Assembly: GCF_021389975.1 (NCBI RefSeq)
Contig: NZ_CP089981.1
Coordinates: 4,613,501-4,677,500, forward strand
Source: Fulvivirga ulvae
GTDB lineage: Bacteria > Bacteroidota > Bacteroidia > Cytophagales > Cyclobacteriaceae
Length of the DNA: 64,000 nucleotides
Reading direction: 5' to 3'
Shown here: positions 7,782 through 15,343 of the stretch, piece by piece
Position numbering within the stretch: the stretch's first letter is position 1
Layout: every line of letters starts with the position of its first letter
The notes under the pieces: generated by a model
The model's input: the letters and a program-made list of their open reading frames with translations, nothing else
Told to the model about the DNA's origin: nothing
Database searches by the model: none
Made by a program: the position numbers and the translations under genes

Positions 7782-8432
7782 TCACCGTCCCCAGCCTTCC
7801 TCGCCTTTCAAAGGTACGAAGCTGAAGAAATCAAACTCTTCTTTTTTAAGCTTTTTCTCATCTATCCTGGTGATCCTTAGCATTTTTTGCCTTTCGTTAT
7901 CACCAACAGGAATAATTAGGATACCACCAATATTTAATTGTTTGATCAGGCTATCGGGTACCGAAGGGGCCCCGGCCGTTACTATGATCCTGTCAAACGG
8001 TGCATGTCGGGGCAGGCCTTTGGAGCCATCTCCGTGGAAGAAGCGGGGTCTGTAGCCCATAAGCGGGAGAAATTTACGTGTTCTTTCATAGAGGACTTTA
8101 TTATATTCTATCGTATAAACATTGGCGCCCATTTCCACAAGTACGCATGCCTGATAACCGCTTCCTGTTCCTATTTCCAGCACTTTACAGCCTTCTTTTA
8201 CATTAAGCTTTTCTGATTGGAATGCAACGGTATAGGGTTGGGAAATTGTCTGGCCTTCTCCAATAGGGAAGGCTTTGTCCTGATAGGCATGTTCAAGTAA
8301 TGCATTGTCGAAAAAGAAATGTCTGGGTACTTTGCCTATTGCTGCCAGTACCGCTTCGTTTGTAATCCCTTTGCCTCTTAGTGTTTTCAGCAGAGAGCGC
8401 CTCATACCTCTGTGTTTGTAGCTGTCTTCCAT
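7782..8432 (-). CDS. pcm: Protein-L-isoaspartate O-methyltransferase
   Basis: Repair enzyme that uses S-adenosylmethionine to methylate L-isoaspartyl residues in damaged proteins. Seen in the 216 residues: GEGQTISQPYTVA, the family-specific motif before the SAM site; VLEIGTGSGYQACVL, the SAM-binding glycine loop; and YTIEYNKVLYERT. PFDRIIVTAGAPSVP and GGILIIPVGD follow in the expected order. The length is normal for bacterial Pcm. It is divergent from the small gene at 8594, and about 160 bases between them hold the promoter and two operator-like repeats. Confidence 0.95.
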   Translation of the reverse strand: MEDSYKHRGMRRSLLKTLRGKGITNEAVLAAIGKVPRHFFFDNALLEHAYQDKAFPIGEGQTISQPYTVAFQSEKLNVKEGCKVLEIGTGSGYQACVLVEMGANVYTIEYNKVLYERTRKFLPLMGYRPRFFHGDGSKGLPRHAPFDRIIVTAGAPSVPDSLIKQLNIGGILIIPVGDNERQKMLRITRIDEKKLKKEEFDFFSFVPLKGEEGWGR

Positions 8433-8512
8433 AGTTAAATTATTCCCGGTGTGAAGTTATAAAAGAATTTAACCAGATAGAATTATCAGAGAAAAAGTTT
8501 GGTCTTAGGATG

Positions 8513-8541
8513 TTGACTAATATTTTTAGTAAATATGTTTG
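8513..8541 (+). promoter_or_regulatory. Promoter of the HTH-S24 regulator operon
   Basis: TTG (8513-8515), an 18-base spacer and TATGTTTG (8534-8541) match the Bacteroidota -33/-7 promoter with a full TAnnTTTG. Predicted start of transcription is near 8547, about 47 bases before the ATG at 8594. An operator-like repeat sits in the spacer. Confidence 0.6.
8516..8530. promoter_or_regulatory. Operator-like inverted repeat 1
   Basis: ACTAA-TATTT-TTAGT, 5-base arms with a 5-base spacer, lying between the -33 and -7 elements of the promoter. The same arms and spacing recur at 8569-8583. A repressor bound here would block RNA polymerase; the regulator coded at 8869 is the obvious candidate. Confidence 0.55.
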
Positions 8542-8568
8542 GTTTGCATTCTGAAAGTTTTTATCATT

Positions 8569-8583
8569 ACTAAATAAATTAGT
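8569..8583. promoter_or_regulatory. Operator-like inverted repeat 2
   Basis: ACTAA-ATAAA-TTAGT; the arms extend to ATTACTAA and TTAGTAAT (8566-8586). Its centre is 53 bases, five helical turns, from the centre of repeat 1, and it sits just before the ATG at 8594. Both copies would lie on one face of the helix. Confidence 0.55.
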
Positions 8584-8593
8584 AATTAACGGT

Positions 8594-8860
8594 ATGGTAC
8601 GAGATTATAAATTGAAACTGTATAGTAAAAAACTGAAATCAGGAAGGTGTCAGATCAAGTTTTTTGTTACTTCTTCTTCACAGCCAAACCTCTATGGATA
8701 TTTGTTGGCAGAGTCAGGCTCAACACTACGGGACGTTGTCAATACGATTGAGCACGAAGTAAGATTTATTGAGCAGGGAGATAGTTATTATCATTCGCAT
8801 TTATATAATTTAGCAGCGAGGCATAAGCGCAAAGACCCTATCGTAATATTCAATAATTAA
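8594..8860 (+). CDS. Small protein of unknown function, partner of the S24 regulator
   Basis: An 88-residue protein beginning MVRDYKLKLYSKKLKSGRCQ. It is basic, with no signal peptide or membrane segment, and looks like a small alpha/beta fold; I do not recognise the family. It is the first gene of the operon and ends 8 bases before the HTH-S24 regulator. It lies directly behind the promoter with twin operators, so it is probably controlled by that regulator. It could be a cofactor or antagonist of the regulator, but nothing in the sequence proves it. Confidence 0.7.
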   Translation: MVRDYKLKLYSKKLKSGRCQIKFFVTSSSQPNLYGYLLAESGSTLRDVVNTIEHEVRFIEQGDSYYHSHLYNLAARHKRKDPIVIFNN

Positions 8861-8868
8861 ATAAAAAC

Positions 8869-9660
8869 ATGAGCCTTATCAGTGAAAATATAAAATACCT
8901 GAGAAAAAAGTTGGGCTTAACTCAGGAGCAGTTTGCTGAAAGAATAGATATCAAGAGATCACTGGTTGGTGCATATGAAGAGGGAAGGGCAGATCCCAGG
9001 ATAAGTAATCTCATAAGAATGGCTAATATCTTCGGAACCTCGGTAGATATCCTTATCAATAAAGATGTAAGCCGATTGTCGGAAGAAGAGCTTAATGTAA
9101 GTAAATTTAAAAGGGGAAAAGAGGTGTTGGCAATTACTGTCGATGAACATCAAAGAGAAAATATAGAGCTGGTTCCGCAAAAAGCTGCTGCGGGATACCT
9201 TAACGGCTATGCCGACCCGGAGTATATTCAGGAGCTTCCTAAATTCAAACTTCCGATTTTACCCACCAATGCCACTTACCGCGCCTTTGAAATTTCAGGT
9301 GACTCTATGCTTCCTATACTACCGGGAACCATTATTATAGGGGAATATGTCGACGATGTGAGGGATATAAAGAATGGTAAGACGTACATTCTGGTAACCA
9401 AATCAGAAGGCATTGTTTATAAAAGAGTTTTCAACTACATAAACGACAACGGAAAGCTATTTTTGGTATCGGATAACCGGCAGTATGCCCCTTATCAGAT
9501 CGGTATTGAAGATGTAATGGAGGTATGGGCGAGTAAAGCATACATCAGTGTTCAGTTTCCGGACGCTGACGACAGCAAAGAGGTTTCAACAGAGCAACTG
9601 GCTTCCATCGTGCTGGATTTACAAAAAGAGATTATCAGATTAAAAGAAAATAAGAAATAA
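8869..9660 (+). CDS. XRE-type regulator with S24 (LexA-like) peptidase domain
   Basis: 263 residues. N-terminal helix-turn-helix of the XRE type at about 3-60 (NIKYLRKKLGLTQEQFAERI), then a linker, then a LexA/CI-type S24 domain at about 105-235. The candidate self-cleavage site is Ala-Gly in KAAAGYLNGYAD. The Ser of the dyad is in ISGDSMLPILPG and the Lys in GIVYKRVF, so both catalytic residues are present. It probably represses its own operon through the ACTAA-N5-TTAGT repeats upstream and could be inactivated by self-cleavage on DNA damage or another signal. It is not LexA itself, whose N-terminus is a winged helix. There is no phage gene nearby. Confidence 0.88.
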   Translation: MSLISENIKYLRKKLGLTQEQFAERIDIKRSLVGAYEEGRADPRISNLIRMANIFGTSVDILINKDVSRLSEEELNVSKFKRGKEVLAITVDEHQRENIELVPQKAAAGYLNGYADPEYIQELPKFKLPILPTNATYRAFEISGDSMLPILPGTIIIGEYVDDVRDIKNGKTYILVTKSEGIVYKRVFNYINDNGKLFLVSDNRQYAPYQIGIEDVMEVWASKAYISVQFPDADDSKEVSTEQLASIVLDLQKEIIRLKENKK

Positions 9661-9786
9661 ACGGTAACCTTTTCCTGTTTATACTGTCCTTCCTGTTATG
9701 CAATTCGTCTGTTAAAGACCCGCTTTATTTTAATCAAGGTGCTGACTTTAAACAAATTAGTGTTACTGCTCGTTTCTTTGATTGAA

Positions 9787-9794
9787 TAAGTTTG
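9787..9794 (+). promoter_or_regulatory. Putative -7 element of the outer-membrane barrel gene
   Basis: TAAGTTTG, a full match to TAnnTTTG, 54 bases upstream of the ATG at 9848. No good -33 element is seen. Confidence 0.4.
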
Positions 9795-9847
9795 AATTAA
9801 TGGACAAAAAAATTGAAATTTGACAACAACTAAAATCAATTAAATTC

Positions 9848-10384
9848 ATGGACAGCATATTAAAGAAATGTTTATTGCTTGCCTTATTGTCTGGCGCTAG
9901 CTTTATAGTGAAAGCTCAGGGATTTGGACCAGATCCTGGGATGAAACAGATTAATTTTGGCTTAGGGGCCTCAGCGTATGGAGTTCCTGTTTATTTTGGT
10001 ATGGATTTCGGAATTACTGACAAAATCACAATCGGGCCAAGAATAAGTTACCGAAGCTATAGCGATCGCTACCGTTTTATCGGAAATAGTTATAAAGTTC
10101 GTTACTCTGTTACTAATATAAGCTTTAGAGGTGACTACCATTTTGGAAACCACATAGATGGTTTACCTGGAGAGTTGGATCTTTACGGTGGTTTATCTGT
10201 TGGTTATACTATCTGGAGTGATAACTACAGTGGTAATGATGATTTTGATCTGGAAGAATCAAAAGCATTCATCGGAGTTCAGGCAGGTGCCAGGTGGTAT
10301 TTTCATCCAAATTGGGCTGCCAATGCAGAAGTTTCCGGTAGTTCATTATCTGGCTTAGAGGTAGGGTTGTCTTACAAATTCTAG
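9848..10384 (+). CDS. Small outer-membrane beta-barrel protein
   Basis: 178 residues with a signal peptide (about 1-23, ending SFIVKAQ) and a mature part of alternating polar and hydrophobic strands (FGLGASAYGVPVYFGMDFGI, then ITIGPRISYRSY). It ends in the barrel signature GLEVGLSYKF with a terminal Phe. This is the pattern of an 8-stranded OmpX/OmpW-like or OMP_b-brl family barrel. A structural or adhesion role in the outer membrane is likely; no substrate is indicated. Single gene with its own promoter and a strong terminator behind it. Confidence 0.75.
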   Translation: MDSILKKCLLLALLSGASFIVKAQGFGPDPGMKQINFGLGASAYGVPVYFGMDFGITDKITIGPRISYRSYSDRYRFIGNSYKVRYSVTNISFRGDYHFGNHIDGLPGELDLYGGLSVGYTIWSDNYSGNDDFDLEESKAFIGVQAGARWYFHPNWAANAEVSGSSLSGLEVGLSYKF

Positions 10385-10411
10385 TAACCAATAGTTTAAA
10401 GTAATCATTGT

Positions 10412-10449
10412 AAAAGCGTTCCATTTCAATTATGAAATGGAGCGCTTTT
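10412..10449 (+). terminator. Rho-independent terminator after the barrel gene
   Basis: Arms 10412-10427 and 10434-10449 pair over 16 positions with one G-T wobble, loop of 6 bases, and A and T tails on the two sides. It can serve the barrel gene and also the converging menE operon. Confidence 0.85.
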
Positions 10450-10501
10450 TATTTATAGAGAAAGAAGAATTAATAATAATTGAGGTTGGCAAGGCATCAA
10501 A

Positions 10502-11596
10502 TTAAATTACCTGTGTTTTATTGGTGATGGTAAGATTTTTTAAGGTTTTCTTTCTGTTGATTTTCCCCGTGGGCGTCTCTGAAAAATGTGGAATACTCAG
10601 GATGCTTTTTGGTGTCTCATATTTGTCTAATTTCTCCTGCAACCTAACAGCTATATTTTTTAGATCGCTTTGAACACTTTCAGCCTCAATGATCAGGCAT
10701 ACCTTCTGGCCAAGTTTTTCATCCGGTAACCCTGCCACAAAGAACCTGTTTGGGAGCTCCAGTTCATCCAATATTTGACTAACCACTTTTTCAACCTTTT
10801 CACTTTGAATTTTTACACCTCCGCTGTTAATAGTGTTATCGGCCCGTCCTAACCACTCAAAATGATGGTTATCTGCCAGGTTTACCAGGTCATTTGTTAT
10901 AAGTACTTCATGGTTGGTCAGTGCAGACTGTATGGTAAGGCAGCCTCTCGGATCAAGGCCCAGCTTCACTTCTTCAAATGTTGTATATGTTGCTGACTTT
11001 TCAGGTCCGTTAAGCCTTTTCAATGCAATGTGCGAGACAGTTTCTGTCATACCATAGGTGGCATAAACAGGGGCAGTTATTTGTTGAAGTTTTCTTTCCA
11101 GCATGGTGCTTATAGGGGCACCTCCAACTATTATGGCACTCATTTTATTGAGATGATTAGTTACTTGCTCATATTTAAGCATTTCTTCCAGCTGGAGTGG
11201 TACCACTGCCGCAAAGTCTGGTGAATAGCTAATGTTTTCCAGGGGATTCGACGAAGGGTTTACAGCCATGATATTCATGCGATTGATCAAAGCACGCACC
11301 AGCATCATTTTGCCAGCTATGTAACCGGTGTCAAGGCAGACCAGCGCGGTTTGGAAAGGTTGTAGCTGTAGCGCATTAATGGTAAACCGAGCACTTGTTT
11401 CCATTTGTTTCCTGGTGATGCTTATGGCTTTTGGGGTACCTGTGGATCCTGATGTGTGGATATTAAAGGTGCTTGTGCCGGAAAGCCATTGCCGGACAAA
11501 GTCAATGGTAGTTTTTTCAAAAGGGTTTGAAGGGTCAAACTGATCAAGTTTTTCCCAAGCTACGGTCTTGCCGTTGATTTGAAATGCTGGATCCAT
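10502..11596 (-). CDS. menE: 2-succinylbenzoate-CoA ligase
   Basis: Menaquinone pathway enzyme that activates o-succinylbenzoate to its CoA thioester with ATP. The 364-residue protein is a short adenylate-forming enzyme, as MenE often is in Bacteroidota. Seen: the P-loop HTSGSTGTPKAI, YGMTETVSHIA in the core, LGRADNTINSGGVKI at the domain hinge, and the C-terminal Lys in TPTGKINRKKTL. It follows the 120-residue protein by 3 bases. It is the last gene of the minus-strand men cluster, separated from menB by two non-men genes. Confidence 0.93.
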   Translation of the reverse strand: MDPAFQINGKTVAWEKLDQFDPSNPFEKTTIDFVRQWLSGTSTFNIHTSGSTGTPKAISITRKQMETSARFTINALQLQPFQTALVCLDTGYIAGKMMLVRALINRMNIMAVNPSSNPLENISYSPDFAAVVPLQLEEMLKYEQVTNHLNKMSAIIVGGAPISTMLERKLQQITAPVYATYGMTETVSHIALKRLNGPEKSATYTTFEEVKLGLDPRGCLTIQSALTNHEVLITNDLVNLADNHHFEWLGRADNTINSGGVKIQSEKVEKVVSQILDELELPNRFFVAGLPDEKLGQKVCLIIEAESVQSDLKNIAVRLQEKLDKYETPKSILSIPHFSETPTGKINRKKTLKNLTITNKTQVI

Positions 11597-11599
11597 TTG

Positions 11600-11962
11600 C
11601 TAAAGTGCTTTTAAGTCATGCTCCAGCCTGTCAAAGATGAAATCTTTGACTTCTGATTTTTTGCAGGCTTCAGCTACTTTTTTTACTACTTTGATCGTTT
11701 TTTCTTTGAGTTCGGGTGTCAGTTGATCTTTATGGAGCCGGAATTCATGTAATGCTTCATTATAAGCGTGTTCCAGGCTTGGATGTACCTTTTCATCAAG
11801 TATTTCAAAACGACTTTCTGCTGCCCAGGCATCAAATCTAAGCTCTTCTTCAACAATGGCCATAAAAGCCTTCTTTTCTTCAAGACGAAGGCTGTCACCA
11901 GCTTTAGCTATAACGTAAGCAAGCTCACCTATGGCCCTGTAAATTTCTCTTTTTTCAAACAT
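11600..11962 (-). CDS. Small helical protein, possibly TerB-like
   Basis: A 120-residue all-helical, acidic cytoplasmic protein (MFEKREIYRAIGELAYVIAK, then LRLEEKKAFMAIVEEEL). The pattern of a helix, a short acidic turn, then a helix rich in E and F recalls TerB-like (tellurite resistance B fold) proteins. The metal-binding acidic residues of true TerB are not obvious, so this is only a fold-level guess. It lies 4 bases after the protease gene and 3 bases before menE, so it is certainly in their operon. Function unknown. Confidence 0.65.
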   Translation of the reverse strand: MFEKREIYRAIGELAYVIAKAGDSLRLEEKKAFMAIVEEELRFDAWAAESRFEILDEKVHPSLEHAYNEALHEFRLHKDQLTPELKEKTIKVVKKVAEACKKSEVKDFIFDRLEHDLKAL

Positions 11963-11966
11963 AGGC

Positions 11967-14432
11967 TTATTGTTTAGGGTTCAATATCAGGTCAATACGC
12001 GCTTCCACATCATCCAGATGATAAGTTGTCATTTTATCTGTAATTCCCGATCTCCTGATCCTGCTTTTCAGCTCTGCCAGCTTTGCCCGGGCCAGGGACC
12101 TGATGTCTGACTGGTCTACATTGACATCAATGCGTTCCATATACCTTCTCCAACGTTCAGGCAGGGGCTGTTGTTCTGCCGTCATTAAATATTCGAGTCG
12201 TTCGACATAAGCTTTCTGAAGTGTTCTTCTATAAACATCAATAGGTCGGTTACTCTTCAGCTCAACCCATAATCCGTTCTGAAGATCGTCCATCATGTTT
12301 ATGGCTGTATAGGTGTCGGCTCCAAGAAAAGCTTCCGCCTCAATAAGTCTTTGAATGGTTTCAAAGCTTAGCAGGTCATTCAGATGTTTTACCTGAAGGT
12401 TCCGGATTCTTTCAATAGCACCGGCATGTTCTATTCTTCTTAATATGTCCGCTTTGATCAGCCATTCGGGAGTTTTGAAAGCTTCATTAAGTAAAAAGTT
12501 CATGGCCCTTTCCTGGTCTTTTTTAGGTACACTCTGATAAACAACACCAGCTTGATCATGTGTTTTGAGGGTCTCTACAACACCGCCGATATTAGCTGTA
12601 ACGTGCCCGATATACCTGCTCCAGACGCCTGTCAACTCTCCATATAACTCTTCCAGCTCATCATAATTATCATTTCCTTTTGTGGTCCAGCCTATGAGGT
12701 TGGCTGCTACAATTTTTAAGTTAGATAAACCATAACTACTGGCTTTAACCGGGTCAGCACCTATGCCTTCAGTTTGAGAGGTGGGATCGAAATCGCCATA
12801 GCCACTTCCAAACAGGTATTTGGGGTCACCATCCTTTTCTTTGATCCACTGATCTAGAACAGGCTTTTCCTGAGCGGAAGAGTGAGCGTCAGGGATTACT
12901 CTGTATCCCCAGTTTATGGCATAGTGATCATACGGGCCGATCTGACGTATAAATCTGATGTCTTTATCGCCAGGCTGGGCTACATAATTATACCGGGCAT
13001 AGTCCATGATGGTGGCAGCGATACCATACTTTTGAGTGAAGGCACCTGATCTCAGCGAATCTGTAGGGTATGCAGCACTTGCTTTCATATTGTGTGGCAA
13101 GCCCAGAGCATGCCCTACCTCATGAGCTATTACCATTCTCATCATTTCACCGATTTCTTCTTCCGGAGTATCCAGGGTCCGTGCTTTGGGGTTAGCAGCT
13201 CCTGTTTCTAACAGATATCTGTTTCTGTATGATCTCAGATGGTTGTGGTACCAGATGATATCACTTTCAATAATTTCACCTGAACGTGGATCTGAAACAC
13301 TGGGACCCATGGCGTTTCTTGTGGTACTCGCTACGTAGCGTACTATGGAATAGCGCACATCTTCAGGGCTGAAATCTGGGTCTTCTAATGGTGAAGGCGG
13401 GTCTTTTGCAATGATGGCATTTTTGAAACCCGCTGTTTCAAAAGCTTTTTGCCAGTCTTCGATACCCATTTTGAAATATTTTCTCCACTTTAGCGGGGTC
13501 GCAGGGTCCAGGTAATAGACTATCGGCTTTACAGGTTCTACCAATTCACCACGGGAATAGGCCTCCGGATCTTTAGGCTCCAGCCTCCAACGCCTGATGA
13601 AGCTTTTGGAATCGGCTTTGAGCGCTTCTGACCCATAATCTATCTGACTGACCGTGAACCAACCTACCCGCTCATCATACAACCGTCCGGTCATAGGTGT
13701 TTTCGGTAGCAATACCATCGACTGGCTCATGATCATGCTGATTGTGCCTGTTTCGGTATACGACGGAGGCTCATCAGCTACATAGGTCATTTCATGTTTT
13801 ATCTCAATATTGAAAGGGAAGCTTTTCACGCTTTCGATAAATGATCTTTCACTATCCAGCTTTTTTATTTTGTAATTTTTGCGCATTTCCGAAGAAAGCG
13901 CACTAAGGCTGGGTATGTCAGTTGTAAAAAGATCGGTGACTTCTATAACGACTGACGTTGAATCCGCTGAAAAAGCCTTGATTTTAAAGCTTTGAAGGGT
14001 AGGGGCGTAGTTATTTGATTCTACGGACTGGTAGATAGGAAGCGAGTCGCTGGCTACAGCATTGTAAGATACTGATTTTAAAAGAATACTGTTGTTCCTT
14101 TTGAGCCATCGTACTACTTGCTCGCCGGTTTTTGTGCCAGCATTGATATATCCGCCACTAAAGTTGGGTGCTATTTTCGAGATTCTGCTGACCAGCAGCA
14201 TATCTCTGCCCAAAAGGGTGTCAGGTATTTCGTAGTATACCTTGTCATCATTCTGATGTATTAAAAAAAGCCCGTCGTCAGAGATTGTACTTTTCGTGAC
14301 AATCTTATCGTAGGGCTTAATTTCCTTTTTTTCCTCTTTTGTGGTGTCAGAAGAGGTCTGCGCCATCTGTTTTGTGGAGTGGCAACCTGTTAACTGAGCT
14401 ATAGCAAATACTGCGAATAAAATTCTTTTCAT
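11967..14432 (-). CDS. Zinc metalloprotease lipoprotein (DUF5117/DUF4953 type)
   Basis: An 821-residue protein with a lipoprotein signal (MKRILFAVFAIAQLTGCHST, lipobox LTGC). The DUF5118/DUF5117-like region (about 40-400) includes GYINAGTKTGEQVVRWLKRN. The catalytic motif VIAHEVGHALGLPHNM at about residue 433 is HExxHxxGxxH, the extended metzincin zinc site. The C-terminal half is helical (DUF4953-like). It is probably anchored in the outer membrane or facing the periplasm; its substrate is unknown. Its place inside a menaquinone operon is odd: menB is 67 bases upstream and menE two genes downstream. Confidence 0.88.
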   Translation of the reverse strand: MKRILFAVFAIAQLTGCHSTKQMAQTSSDTTKEEKKEIKPYDKIVTKSTISDDGLFLIHQNDDKVYYEIPDTLLGRDMLLVSRISKIAPNFSGGYINAGTKTGEQVVRWLKRNNSILLKSVSYNAVASDSLPIYQSVESNNYAPTLQSFKIKAFSADSTSVVIEVTDLFTTDIPSLSALSSEMRKNYKIKKLDSERSFIESVKSFPFNIEIKHEMTYVADEPPSYTETGTISMIMSQSMVLLPKTPMTGRLYDERVGWFTVSQIDYGSEALKADSKSFIRRWRLEPKDPEAYSRGELVEPVKPIVYYLDPATPLKWRKYFKMGIEDWQKAFETAGFKNAIIAKDPPSPLEDPDFSPEDVRYSIVRYVASTTRNAMGPSVSDPRSGEIIESDIIWYHNHLRSYRNRYLLETGAANPKARTLDTPEEEIGEMMRMVIAHEVGHALGLPHNMKASAAYPTDSLRSGAFTQKYGIAATIMDYARYNYVAQPGDKDIRFIRQIGPYDHYAINWGYRVIPDAHSSAQEKPVLDQWIKEKDGDPKYLFGSGYGDFDPTSQTEGIGADPVKASSYGLSNLKIVAANLIGWTTKGNDNYDELEELYGELTGVWSRYIGHVTANIGGVVETLKTHDQAGVVYQSVPKKDQERAMNFLLNEAFKTPEWLIKADILRRIEHAGAIERIRNLQVKHLNDLLSFETIQRLIEAEAFLGADTYTAINMMDDLQNGLWVELKSNRPIDVYRRTLQKAYVERLEYLMTAEQQPLPERWRRYMERIDVNVDQSDIRSLARAKLAELKSRIRRSGITDKMTTYHLDDVEARIDLILNPKQ

Positions 14433-14499
14433 ACTATGAAGCTACAAAAATTAACAGGCTACCCTGTATTAAAAATGTTCCAGTGGCAACATAGTTTTA

Positions 14500-15324
14500 T
14501 CAAGGGAACTTAGGGAACTTCTTAAAGTCCGGGTCTCGCTTTTCGAGGAATGCATTCTTGCCTTCCTGAGCTTCTTCCATCAGGTAGAACATGAGTGTTG
14601 CGTCTCCTGCAAATTCCATAAGTCCTCTTTGTCCGTCAAGTTCGGCATTAAGTCCCCTCTTAATCATGCGTAAGGCCATAGGGCTTCTCTGCATCATGAT
14701 CTTGCACCATTCTACGGTTTCATCTTCAAGGCTCTCTAAAGGCACTACTTTGTTCACCATACCCATTGTCTCAGCTTCAGCGGCAGTATATTGTTTACAG
14801 AGGAACCATATCTCTCTTGCTTTTTTCTGGCCAACGTGTCTTGCGAGGTATGATGACCCAAAACCAGCATCAAAGCTACCTACTTTCGGTCCCGTTTGTC
14901 CAAATCTTGCATTTTCAGATGCAATGGTTAAGTCGCAAACCACATGCAACACATGGCCTCCGCCAATGGCATACCCGTTAACCATAGCAATAACAGGCTT
15001 AGGCAGCTCACGGATGCGTTTGTGAAGATCCAGCACATTGAGCCTGGGTACACCGTCTTCACCGATATAGCCACCGCTGCCTTTTACGTTTTGGTCACCG
15101 CCCGAGCAAAATGCTTTGTCGCCTTCTCCCGTAAGAATTACCACGTTTATATCCTGTCTTTCACGACAGATGTCCATGGCTGCAAGCATTTCCATATTTG
15201 TTTCGGGGCGAAATGCGTTATAAACTTCTGGTCTGTTGATGGTGATCTTTGCAATACCTTCAAAGAACTCGAATTTTATGTCGTTAAATGATTTAATGGT
15301 TTCCCATTTTCTCTTTTCTGCCAT
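14500..15324 (-). CDS. menB: 1,4-dihydroxy-2-naphthoyl-CoA synthase
   Basis: Crotonase-family enzyme that closes the naphthoquinone ring on o-succinylbenzoyl-CoA. The 274 residues show INRPEVYNAFRPETNMEMLA, the oxyanion-hole segment AFCSGGDQNVKGSGGYIG, GYAIGGGHVLHVVCDLTIAS, and TGPKVGSFDAGFGSSYLARH. The C-terminus ends DPDFKKFPKFP, the typical MenB tail. Length is normal. It follows menD by 19 bases and belongs to the men operon read leftwards. Confidence 0.96.
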   Translation of the reverse strand: MAEKRKWETIKSFNDIKFEFFEGIAKITINRPEVYNAFRPETNMEMLAAMDICRERQDINVVILTGEGDKAFCSGGDQNVKGSGGYIGEDGVPRLNVLDLHKRIRELPKPVIAMVNGYAIGGGHVLHVVCDLTIASENARFGQTGPKVGSFDAGFGSSYLARHVGQKKAREIWFLCKQYTAAEAETMGMVNKVVPLESLEDETVEWCKIMMQRSPMALRMIKRGLNAELDGQRGLMEFAGDATLMFYLMEEAQEGKNAFLEKRDPDFKKFPKFP

Positions 15325-15343
15325 AGTATTAAGTTTATTTTAT

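Noticed and set aside
8869..9660. Prophage CI repressor and prophage remnant
   Set aside because: No integrase, Cro, terminase or structural phage gene is nearby; HTH-S24 regulators occur as ordinary chromosomal genes in Bacteroidota.
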